A stretch of 36,926 bases of DNA, from positions 1 through 36,926 of the forward strand of contig CAMCQL010000002.1 in assembly GCA_945877005.1 (NCBI GenBank), read 5' to 3'. The notes beneath the pieces were generated by a model. It worked only from the letters and a program-made list of their open reading frames with translations, ran no database searches and had not been told where the DNA came from. How positions within the stretch are numbered: the first letter of the stretch is position 1; every line of letters starts with the position of its first letter. Shown here piece by piece: positions 21,219 through 30,057 of the stretch. Made by a program: the position numbers and the translations under genes. This DNA is from Chryseobacterium gleum (GTDB lineage: Bacteria > Bacteroidota > Bacteroidia > Flavobacteriales_D > Crocinitomicaceae).

Positions 21219-22532
21219 ATGATCAATACATTCCTCTATTTATTCTATTTATTACTGATTTTTATAGCATTTAAAAAAGTTTCTTTCTTTAAAAATTCAC
21301 CGCTTTCAATTTATCTGATTGTATTATTCTTCAGTCTAAAAATAGTGTCTTCTTTTGTCATGTATGCTATTTATAGTTACTACTACACCGACAGAGGAAC
21401 AGCAGATATCTTTAAATATTACGACGACGCGAATATTTTGTTCAATCAATTATTTCTTAAAAGTCCAATCGAATACATCAAGTTAACACTCGGACTACAG
21501 CAAGAATCTTCATTGATTTATAATGCATTGCAACAAACAAATTTTTGGTACAAACCAAGAGAATTTAACATCTACAATGACAATAGAACAATCATTCGTT
21601 TAAATATGTTTATTCGAATTTTTTCAAATAATTTTTACCATATCCACTCCCTCTTGATCATTTTCATCTCTTTCATTGGACTAGTTAGCATCCATAAAAC
21701 CTTTCTGTTTTTTTCAAAACAATCATCAACACTCATTGCTTGTTCAATTTTTCTTATTCCATCGGTAATATTCTGGAGCTCAGCGAATCTAAAAGAAGGA
21801 ATATTGATTGGGGCGTTAGGAGTATTCCTATGGATGTACACTCAATTACTCTATTTAAATCTCTCAATTAAAAGAAAAATCATTATTGTACTCGCGCTAA
21901 TAATAAGTAGTCTTATTCTAGCAGTTATTAAACCCTACATATTAATAGTTTCTATCCCTTCACTAATAGCTTGGACAATCGCTAAAATCATCAAAACTAA
22001 AAAAACATTACTTACTTTTATTTTAACCCATTTAATTGTTATCATCAGCGGATTGATCATCCATAAAATTATCCCTTCGATAAATATTGTTCAAAATATA
22101 ACCTTTAAAAACAATGACTTTATTAATGTTTCAAATGACACTAAAGCAGGTAGTTCGTTTACGATCAACAAACTTGATGGTAGTGTAACTACTATTATTA
22201 ATAATCTATTACCCGCATTCATCAATAACTTTATCAGACCTTTTCCTTCGGAATGCAATTCAATGCTTGTAACTTTAGCTTGTATTGAAAACTACTTGAT
22301 TGTACTACTTATCATCTTCTCTATATATTGTTTTATAAGATATAAAAAAACACTTCTTCCCATACAGTGCTATTCATTTTTCATGACTCTATTATTAGGA
22401 TTAATAATTGGTTTAATCGTGCCAGTATTTGGGGCAAGTGTTCGGTATAAAATTCCTTACCTTCCCTTTTTAATCCCATCACTACTAATGATTTTTTTTA
22501 AAACAAATCAAAAGAATTTATGCGAAAAATAG
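21219..22532 (+). CDS. Polytopic membrane protein of unknown function, paralogue 3 of 3
   Basis: DIFKYYDDANIL, FWYKPREFNIYNDNRT, LIPSVIFWSSANLKEG, VPVFGASVRYKIPYLP. Confidence 0.85.
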   Translation: MINTFLYLFYLLLIFIAFKKVSFFKNSPLSIYLIVLFFSLKIVSSFVMYAIYSYYYTDRGTADIFKYYDDANILFNQLFLKSPIEYIKLTLGLQQESSLIYNALQQTNFWYKPREFNIYNDNRTIIRLNMFIRIFSNNFYHIHSLLIIFISFIGLVSIHKTFLFFSKQSSTLIACSIFLIPSVIFWSSANLKEGILIGALGVFLWMYTQLLYLNLSIKRKIIIVLALIISSLILAVIKPYILIVSIPSLIAWTIAKIIKTKKTLLTFILTHLIVIISGLIIHKIIPSINIVQNITFKNNDFINVSNDTKAGSSFTINKLDGSVTTIINNLLPAFINNFIRPFPSECNSMLVTLACIENYLIVLLIIFSIYCFIRYKKTLLPIQCYSFFMTLLLGLIIGLIVPVFGASVRYKIPYLPFLIPSLLMIFFKTNQKNLCEK

Positions 22533-23857
22533 CCGCCGCAATTTCACTAATTTTCATCTGTTTATCATGTATGAAAGGAAAAAAAGTAGATGTAATTTTC
22601 CATAATGCCTCAATTAATTTACTCGATGAAAATCAGACAGTCCATCAGGCGATGGCAGTTAAAAATGGAAAAATAATTGAAACAGGCCCTGAACGTCAAA
22701 TACTGAATAAGTATTCTTCCAATGAAACAGTTGACTTACAGCAACATAAAGTATATCCAAGTTTTATATGTTCGTATGTACCGTTAGAACAATTAATGAT
22801 TCAAATGGAATCTACAGATCTAAAAACAGCTCAATCCGAAAATGCGATTTTAACTCTAATTGAAAAGCACTTTTCCATTTTCCCCAAACCAACTTCTTTC
22901 ATTTCACTCAATTTTCCATTAAAATTTCTAAATGGTAACTTAAAAATAGTTCAACTACTCAACGAAAAATACAAGGATAAAATCATCGTTTTTTATTCAA
23001 AAAATATAAATAAAGTTTTATACAAATTAAAAAAAGGAAGCTTTAAAGAGGTGGAAGTATCAGAAAATGAAGCCTACAATTGGATAACTAAAATAATTCA
23101 ACTTAATTCAGGCAAAAAACAACAAATTATCGATCAAATACTTACATCCTATCTAGAAAATGGATATACAACTTTAGACATTCCAATTAATCACTATGAA
23201 GACTTGAAAATAATTGAGAAAACCTCAAAAGAAAAAAAACTAACGACTCATTTTTACTTAACGGAAGAATTATTTCGGAAAAATATAAACGTAAAATCGA
23301 ATAAATATAATGGCTTAATCATCGACACACTTATTGATTTGTCACAGCAAATTTCATATGCGAAAAAGCATCAATTACAGATTGTATTTCCTTCAAATAT
23401 AAAAGATGAAAATATAAAACTAATCCAACAACATTTATCTGATTATACCAAAGACCATCGATGGAAAATCATCATCAATAAGACACCATCTGCTAATGAA
23501 CTCTCATTTTATACCAATAATAATTTTTCACTTATATTTCATTCAAATTTAGAGTATAAACTACAAAACGATTTCACTTACTTTTCCATTAGAAACAATA
23601 GTTCAAACCCTACTAGCTTCTTTAAATTAATCGATGATCAGAAAATAATTGACTTCGATATCGTTAACACCGCTTTATACAGCCAAACAAAATGGGCTTC
23701 TTATCAAAATTTTGAAGAATTAAATTTAGGAACACTTGAGAAAAATAAATGGGCTACTTTCATTGTATTGAATTCAAAACTCCGAGATAACAACAACTCT
23801 TCAGTTTTTCCATTACAAATATATTCGAAGGGGAAAAACATATATAAAGCTTACTAA
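22520..23857 (+). CDS. Lipoprotein, degenerate amidohydrolase_3 (YtcJ-like) homologue lacking metal-ligand motifs
   Basis: Lipobox-like ISLIFICLSC at the N-terminus; VDVIFHNASINLLDENQTVHQAMAVKNGKIIETGPERQIL...VDLQQHKVYPSFICSYVP and LYSQTKWASYQNFEELNLGTLEKNKWATFIVLNS align by eye to the amidohydrolase_3 N- and C-terminal composite beta-domain. Confidence 0.75.
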   Translation: MRKIAAAISLIFICLSCMKGKKVDVIFHNASINLLDENQTVHQAMAVKNGKIIETGPERQILNKYSSNETVDLQQHKVYPSFICSYVPLEQLMIQMESTDLKTAQSENAILTLIEKHFSIFPKPTSFISLNFPLKFLNGNLKIVQLLNEKYKDKIIVFYSKNINKVLYKLKKGSFKEVEVSENEAYNWITKIIQLNSGKKQQIIDQILTSYLENGYTTLDIPINHYEDLKIIEKTSKEKKLTTHFYLTEELFRKNINVKSNKYNGLIIDTLIDLSQQISYAKKHQLQIVFPSNIKDENIKLIQQHLSDYTKDHRWKIIINKTPSANELSFYTNNNFSLIFHSNLEYKLQNDFTYFSIRNNSSNPTSFFKLIDDQKIIDFDIVNTALYSQTKWASYQNFEELNLGTLEKNKWATFIVLNSKLRDNNNSSVFPLQIYSKGKNIYKAY

Positions 23858-23929
23858 TCATCAACTTAAAGATGTTTTTACTATATTTATATAAGTGAGC
23901 CTTACAACTTAATTATTCACATAATTCGT

Positions 23930-25693
23930 ATGACTATGAAACGATTGTTTGATATACCCTTGTACCAATTTGAAAAATACCCAAATAATGGAATGTTTGT
24001 TTCAAAAATAAATGGAACTTGGACACCAATTTCCACTAGCGATTTTATAGATCTTACCTACAAAGTTTCCAAAGCATTGATTGATCTTTCCATTCAAGCG
24101 GGAGATAAAATTGGAATAATTTCAACTAATAGATTAGAGTGGAATATTATCGATATTGCATGTCTTCAGATTGGAGCAATTGTAGTTCCACTCTACCCCA
24201 CTATTTCAGAGAACGACTATAAATACATCTTTAAAGACGCTGGTATAAAATTATGTTTTGTTGGGTCAATTGATTTATATAACAAAATAACAAACATTCA
24301 ACATGAACTAACTGAGCTGAAAAATATTTACTGTTTTGAAAAACAACCAACAGTAAATTATTGGAAAGATCTCCTGATTTTAGATTCAACAGCACAAAAT
24401 AGTGATGTAGAAAATCGAAAAAACAATATTCAATCAGAAGAACTTGCAACAATAATTTACACTTCAGGTACAACAGGGAACCCAAAAGGTGTTATGCTTT
24501 CTCACGCAAACATTTTAAGCAATGTTGCAGGTTGTATTGAAAGGATGCCCGCTGATGAACACTCTAAAGTGTTGACTTTTCTACCAGTTTGTCATGTATA
24601 TGAAAGAATGCTGCATTACCTCTACATGTATATGGGCTGTTCGATACATTTTGCTGAATCAATGGACACGATTGGGGAAAACATAAAAGAAGTACAACCT
24701 GATATGTTTACCGCGGTACCAAGACTAATTGAAAAAGTGTACGAGAAAATTATACGCAAAGGAGAAGAACTTTCAGGATTAAAAAAAGGATTGTTTTTTT
24801 GGGCTGTTCGACTTGCAGAAAAATATGATACATCTGGAACCTCTATTTGGTATCAAATTCAGCTTAAAATTGCTCGAAAATTAATTTTCTCTAAATGGCA
24901 AGAAGCCTTGGGCGGAAATGTAAAAGCTATTGCTTCAGGAAGTGCTGCTTTACAACCACGATTAGCACGAATATTTTTAGCCGCTGGAATCAATGTATTA
25001 GAAGGTTATGGATTAACTGAAACCTCACCAGTTGTATCAGTTAATTGTTTAAAAAATGGAATCAAAATTGGTACTGTAGGAACAACCATTGAGAAAGTAG
25101 ATGTAAAAATTGCTGCGGATGGAGAAATCTTAGTAAAAGGCCCCAATGTAATGATGGGTTACTACAATAATGAAAAAGCAACAAAGGAAGTCATCGATTC
25201 TGAAGGATACTTTCACACAGGTGATATAGGAGAAATTGTAGAAGGGAAATTTTTAAAAATTACAGACCGTAAAAAAGAGATTTTCAAAACTTCTGGTGGT
25301 AAATATATTGTACCACAAGTAATGGAAAATAAATTTAAAGAATCAAGATTTATCGAACAAATTATTGTTGTTGGTGAAAATGAAAAATATCCAGCTGCAT
25401 TAATTGTTCCAAATTTTGTTTACATTCGTGAATGGTTGCAGCTTCATTCAATTTCAGAAACGGGAGTAACAAACGAAGAATTAATCACAAAAAAAGAAAT
25501 TATTGAACGCATTGAAAAAGAAATAACACTATACAATCATCAATTTGGACATTGGGAACAACTTAAAAAATTCAAATTACTATCAGAAGAATTTTCTGTC
25601 GAAAATGGTGAACTTACTCCAACATTAAAGTTGAAAAGAAAAATAATCCTAGAAAAAAACAAACATTTACTCAAAGAAATATTTAACGATTGA
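23930..25693 (+). CDS. AMP-dependent synthetase / long-chain acyl-CoA ligase
   Basis: ELATIIYTSGTTGNPKGVMLSHANIL, VLEGYGLTETSPVVSVN, GYFHTGDIGEIVEGKFLKITDRKKEIFKTSGGKYIVP. Confidence 0.95.
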   Translation: MTMKRLFDIPLYQFEKYPNNGMFVSKINGTWTPISTSDFIDLTYKVSKALIDLSIQAGDKIGIISTNRLEWNIIDIACLQIGAIVVPLYPTISENDYKYIFKDAGIKLCFVGSIDLYNKITNIQHELTELKNIYCFEKQPTVNYWKDLLILDSTAQNSDVENRKNNIQSEELATIIYTSGTTGNPKGVMLSHANILSNVAGCIERMPADEHSKVLTFLPVCHVYERMLHYLYMYMGCSIHFAESMDTIGENIKEVQPDMFTAVPRLIEKVYEKIIRKGEELSGLKKGLFFWAVRLAEKYDTSGTSIWYQIQLKIARKLIFSKWQEALGGNVKAIASGSAALQPRLARIFLAAGINVLEGYGLTETSPVVSVNCLKNGIKIGTVGTTIEKVDVKIAADGEILVKGPNVMMGYYNNEKATKEVIDSEGYFHTGDIGEIVEGKFLKITDRKKEIFKTSGGKYIVPQVMENKFKESRFIEQIIVVGENEKYPAALIVPNFVYIREWLQLHSISETGVTNEELITKKEIIERIEKEITLYNHQFGHWEQLKKFKLLSEEFSVENGELTPTLKLKRKIILEKNKHLLKEIFND

Positions 25694-25730
25694 TTGAATT
25701 AACAGCAAAAAAGTTATCATCGTTTTTTTT
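25685..25730 (+). terminator. Possible Rho-independent terminator at the acyl-CoA ligase 3' end
   Basis: AACGAT ... ATCGTT outer stem, then bulged T and GAT/ATC, AAC/GTT inner stems, followed by a run of 8 T (25723-25730); the 5' arm overlaps the last codons. Confidence 0.45.
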
Positions 25731-25757
25731 GGAAAAACAGAACTATCAAAGAGCAAT

Positions 25758-26390
25758 ATGAATACAACGCCTGAAATAATTTACCACTATTTTAATCAAC
25801 TTACAGAAAATCAAAAAAATCAAATTGAAAAATTATTGAAGGTATATACCTATTGGAATGCTCAAATAAATGTTATTTCTAGAAAAGATTTAGATGCGTT
25901 TTATGAACGACATGTACTTCATTCATTAGCAATTGCAAAAATTATAACCTTTGCTCCAACTACAAATATTCTCGATATTGGAACCGGTGGAGGATTTCCT
26001 GGTATACCTCTCGCTATTTTATTTCCAGAATGTAATTTCACATTAGTCGATTCTATCGGGAAAAAAGTTAAAGTCGTTCAAGAAGTGGCATCAGAACTTG
26101 GAATTAATAATGTTACAGCCATCAAATCACGTGCTGAAGATATTCACGAAAAATTTGATTTCATAGTTAGTCGTGCAGTTACAGAAATGCCAAAATTCCT
26201 AACATGGACAAAAGACAAATTTAGCACTAAGCAAAAAAACGAGTTAAAAAATGGTATTTTATACCTAAAAGGAGGAGACTTAACAGAAGAAATGAAAGGT
26301 ATAAAAAAAGAAATCAACTACTTCGAACTTAAAAATATATTTAAGGAGGAGTTCTTCGACACTAAAAAAATTGTCTATTTAAAAAATTAA
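25758..26390 (+). CDS. rsmG: 16S rRNA (guanine(527)-N(7))-methyltransferase RsmG
   Basis: YTYWNAQINVISRKDLDAFYERHVLHSLAIAK...NILDIGTGGGFPGIPLAILFPECNFTLVDSIGKKVKVVQEVASELGINNVTAIKSRAED...FIVSRAV. Confidence 0.96.
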   Translation: MNTTPEIIYHYFNQLTENQKNQIEKLLKVYTYWNAQINVISRKDLDAFYERHVLHSLAIAKIITFAPTTNILDIGTGGGFPGIPLAILFPECNFTLVDSIGKKVKVVQEVASELGINNVTAIKSRAEDIHEKFDFIVSRAVTEMPKFLTWTKDKFSTKQKNELKNGILYLKGGDLTEEMKGIKKEINYFELKNIFKEEFFDTKKIVYLKN

Positions 26391-26927
26391 TTAGAGTTTG
26401 TATTTTTTTAAAAAAGCAGTCCAATCCCAGATGAAGTTTTGCATAATATCATCCATTCTTTTTAAGAAAAGTGGATTAGGAGCTTGAATTTTTTTATAAT
26501 AATCAGTTTGAAATTCGTTCAAGTTATATTTATAAAATAATGCTTTTGACATCCCATACAATACATTCTTAGAAGGTTTGTTGACACGAGATATGAACGA
26601 AATATAATCTTTCACTAATCCATCAAAATCGGTATCAGAAACCCCAAACAACGGGGCTACTTTTGCCACTATTAACTTCTTAATATTCTCATAATGTTCT
26701 GTTTCAAATGTAGATTGTAAAACCACAATATTACCTACAAAAACAATCATAATGAATTCACCACTATCATCTTCATCAATACCAGGAGTCAATTCAAAAG
26801 CTGGATCAACATTAATTAACGATGCAACATCCTTGAAACTTTTATCAATAACATCAAGCAAACCATTCACAAAAATGTTTGCAATTTGATTTTCATTTAA
26901 TCTTCGTTTCAAAAAAGATCCTAACAT
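26391..26927 (-). CDS. Conserved-looking hypothetical protein, 178 aa
   Basis: Complete ORF with plausible composition and no domain I recognise; candidate -7 box TAAATTTG on the minus strand at 26966-26959. Confidence 0.65.
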   Translation of the reverse strand: MLGSFLKRRLNENQIANIFVNGLLDVIDKSFKDVASLINVDPAFELTPGIDEDDSGEFIMIVFVGNIVVLQSTFETEHYENIKKLIVAKVAPLFGVSDTDFDGLVKDYISFISRVNKPSKNVLYGMSKALFYKYNLNEFQTDYYKKIQAPNPLFLKRMDDIMQNFIWDWTAFLKKYKL

Positions 26928-27065
26928 AGATTAATTATTTGTCTTTTAATTAATTTAACAAATTTAGCGTATATATCTAAAAACATGAGCGAACCAATAA
27001 ATGATTAATCAACAAGTTATTAACATTATTGGTGAATTATTTTAATTTGATTGTATCTTAGCATA

Positions 27066-28034
27066 GTGAATATTCGAAGTCTTCTTCTTTTATTAATTAT
27101 CTACAGTCCTACTTTTTTTGGACAAGATATGCATTGGTCACTCCCTACACAGAATCCAATTGGAATGAACCCCTCAAATGTCGGGAACTTTAAAGGCGAT
27201 TTAAGAATTATTTCCAATTACAAAGACCAATGGAGAACTGTAACAAAGCCTTTCAATACGATTAATTTAAGCGTGGACAAAGTAATCAACAGCAGGTTTT
27301 CTTTAGGTAGTACAATTTTGCACGATTTAGCTGGTGATGGTAAATACCGTACTTTAGATTTTAATATTCTCTCTTCGTATACCCTCTTCACAGGAAAAAA
27401 TAGTAAACTAACCGCGGGAGTTTCATTAGGAATAATTTACAAACAAATTTCACCTTCAAATTTTAAATTCGACAAACAATTTGACGGATACATGTTCCAA
27501 GAAAATTTTTCTTCGAATGAAAACTTTCAATCAACTTCCCAGTTTAATTTGAATGTTGGAACAGGGCTCCAACTGATTATTAAACAACATGAATTTGGAT
27601 TCTCTGTTTTAAATTTAAACCGGCCAAACCAAGGTTTTTTTAACACCACAATAAATAGACCTATACGACTGTTATTTAGCTATCAAACACTTTTGAACAA
27701 AAATGGTATACTTCAGTTCTCACCTTCTATTGTCTACCAGAAACAAAGTGTTTATTCAGAATTGATTACAGGAATAAAAAGCTCTTATCAAATCAATAAT
27801 AAAAAATTAAAGTCAATTAATTTAGGATTGAATATAAGATTCAAAGATGCTTTAATTCCTTATATAGGTTTTGAATTTAATCATTTACAAGTAGGAATAG
27901 GATATGATGTAAACACTTCAAGTTTAAATTTAGCTAGCAGAAACAGAGGCGGTACTGAATTGTACCTTCAATACCTATTCGTTAAGCCACCAATTAAAAA
28001 TTTAGAACATAGAAAATGCAAAGATTTTTTATAA
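27066..28034 (+). CDS. PorP/SprF family T9SS-associated outer membrane protein
   Basis: Signal peptide then QDMHWSLPTQNPIGMNPSNVGNFKGDLRIISNYKDQWRTVTKPFNTINLSVDKVI; GTG at 27066 (MNIRSLLLLLII) preferred over TTG at 27051. Confidence 0.85.
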   Translation: MNIRSLLLLLIIYSPTFFGQDMHWSLPTQNPIGMNPSNVGNFKGDLRIISNYKDQWRTVTKPFNTINLSVDKVINSRFSLGSTILHDLAGDGKYRTLDFNILSSYTLFTGKNSKLTAGVSLGIIYKQISPSNFKFDKQFDGYMFQENFSSNENFQSTSQFNLNVGTGLQLIIKQHEFGFSVLNLNRPNQGFFNTTINRPIRLLFSYQTLLNKNGILQFSPSIVYQKQSVYSELITGIKSSYQINNKKLKSINLGLNIRFKDALIPYIGFEFNHLQVGIGYDVNTSSLNLASRNRGGTELYLQYLFVKPPIKNLEHRKCKDFL

Positions 28035-30034
28035 TACTACTACTTATTTTTTTTAATAATTTAAACTTAAATGCTCAAGATAGTATCCCGAAGAGCAAAA
28101 AAGAACTTAAAAAAACCATTGAAAAAAACAAGGAAACTGGAGACTTCATTGAAGCACTCTCCTACTTAAAACAATTGTATCTTCAAGATACAACAAATAT
28201 CAAAACATTGTACAACTATGCACTAACACTCAAAGAATACAAAGATTATGTAAACGCAGAAAAAAAATTCACTGAATTAATTCTAAAAGATAAAAAAAAC
28301 GACTATGCTCCTTATGCTATTTTCGAATTAGCACAACTAAAGAAACATAACAAAAAATATTTAGAAGCAATTTCAACTTTTAAAAAAGCATTCGAACAGA
28401 ACAAAAGTGTGCAAGATAATTACATTCAACAAAAAACAAAGCGTGAAATTGAATCCTGTCAATTTGCAATGAATAGTCAAAAAGATTCGTTAGAATTTAA
28501 AGTAACAAAATTAGACACAACAATTAACAGTAAAAACAGCGAATTTATTCATACAATCAAAGACGGTAAAATAATATTTAGCTCTTTAAGATCGGATTCT
28601 ATTGATAGAAACGAAGTAGTTTATTCGGAAAATTATCTAAATAAACTATATAGCTACGATACACTTACAAAAAAAACTAATGAAATTAAAGAATTAAATA
28701 TTGAAAAGTTCAATACTTCCAATGGGACATTTTCCATTTACGGAAATCGTTTCTTTTATTCAGTTTGCGACACCAATTATCTTGATCCAAAATGTAAAAT
28801 AGTGAGTGCAAGCTATAGGAATAATAAATTTGGTGTAATTGATACTCTTTTTGGAGAAATTAATTCCGAAGTTGGGTCGTTTAGCATGCCTTATGTCACT
28901 AAAATAAATGGTAAAGAAATTATTTTTTACTGCTCAAACGAAAAATCAGGAAAAGGGGGATATGATGTTTATTCAGGAGAGTTAATACTAAATCAAGTAA
29001 TAAATTCAAAACCTGTGCCTGCAATTAACACAATCGACAACGAAATCACCCCCTTTTACGATACCACAACGAATGAATTATATTTTTCAAGTACTTGGCA
29101 CAACGGATTTGGAGGGTATGATGTTTTTAAAGTAAACTATATAAAACCCACAAAAAATTCAATTGTAAATTTAGGCCCAATAGTAAATAGCCCCGCAAAT
29201 GAAACCTATTTTTTCAAAAATAAAACAGCGTATTATTTTACAAGTAATCGTCTAGGATCAAATTACAGTAAAAACCCAACATGTTGTGGAGACATTTATA
29301 AAGCAGAGAAAAAGATTCTAATAAATGAAATAAAAGATTCAATTATTCCAAATTTAACACTTTCGAAAAAAAATATCGACTCACTTAAACTAAAAGTAGA
29401 AACAGAACAAAAAATTGAGGCTAGACAAACCGAACAAAAAAATAATTACATTCAATTAACCAAACTATTACCGCTTACATTGTATTTTCACAACGATGAG
29501 CCGAATCCAAAAAGCAATGACACAACAACAAATCTAAATTACGAAGAAACGTATCAAAAATACATCGAGTTACTCCCAAGATATCAATCTGAATACACAC
29601 AAGATTTAAAAAAAGAAAAAAAAGCTGAAGCTGAAGAAGATATTTTAAATTTTTTTAGCGATAAGGTCATACATGGATACAATCAATTAAATGATTTTTT
29701 GAGCCTTCTTGAACTGGAGTTAAAACAGGGAACATATTTCAAACTTGAAATCAAAGGATTTGCAAGTCCTTTAGCAAAAACAAAATACAATAGAAATTTA
29801 AGTAAAAGAAGAATAGAATCCTTTAAAAATTATATTCGAAAGTATAATTCAGGAGTTTTAATGGATTTCTATGAAAATAAAAAAACACTTGAAATAATAG
29901 AAGTGCCTTTTGGTGAAGAAAAAGCGGATCACTTTGTGAGTGATAATCCAAATGATACTAAAAAATCTGTTTATTCCAAAGCAGCATCTTTAGAACGTAA
30001 AATAGAAATCCTTTCTGTAGAGATAGTAAAATAA
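28016..30034 (+). CDS. OmpA family protein with TPR-like and PD40/WD40-like beta-propeller regions (PorE-like architecture)
   Basis: Signal peptide; TPR-like N-terminus (YVNAEKKFTELILKDKKNDYAPYAIFELAQL); propeller blades EIIFYCSNEKSGKGGYDVYSGEL, ELYFSSTWHNGFGGYDVFKVNY; C-terminal LEIKGFASPLAKTKYNRNLSKRRIESFKNYI. Confidence 0.85.
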   Translation: MQRFFIILLLIFFNNLNLNAQDSIPKSKKELKKTIEKNKETGDFIEALSYLKQLYLQDTTNIKTLYNYALTLKEYKDYVNAEKKFTELILKDKKNDYAPYAIFELAQLKKHNKKYLEAISTFKKAFEQNKSVQDNYIQQKTKREIESCQFAMNSQKDSLEFKVTKLDTTINSKNSEFIHTIKDGKIIFSSLRSDSIDRNEVVYSENYLNKLYSYDTLTKKTNEIKELNIEKFNTSNGTFSIYGNRFFYSVCDTNYLDPKCKIVSASYRNNKFGVIDTLFGEINSEVGSFSMPYVTKINGKEIIFYCSNEKSGKGGYDVYSGELILNQVINSKPVPAINTIDNEITPFYDTTTNELYFSSTWHNGFGGYDVFKVNYIKPTKNSIVNLGPIVNSPANETYFFKNKTAYYFTSNRLGSNYSKNPTCCGDIYKAEKKILINEIKDSIIPNLTLSKKNIDSLKLKVETEQKIEARQTEQKNNYIQLTKLLPLTLYFHNDEPNPKSNDTTTNLNYEETYQKYIELLPRYQSEYTQDLKKEKKAEAEEDILNFFSDKVIHGYNQLNDFLSLLELELKQGTYFKLEIKGFASPLAKTKYNRNLSKRRIESFKNYIRKYNSGVLMDFYENKKTLEIIEVPFGEEKADHFVSDNPNDTKKSVYSKAASLERKIEILSVEIVK

Positions 30035-30057
30035 AAAAAAATACTATATTTAAAACT

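Noticed and set aside
23855-23880. CATC-aacttaaa-GATG-TTTTT after the pseudo-amidohydrolase gene as a terminator
   Set aside because: Only a 4-bp stem; too weak to list as a feature, although some termination here cannot be excluded
26340-26352. Shine-Dalgarno-like AAGGAGGA inside rsmG
   Set aside because: Encodes KEE in the conserved frame, no downstream start of a separate ORF, and Bacteroidota seldom depend on SD sites
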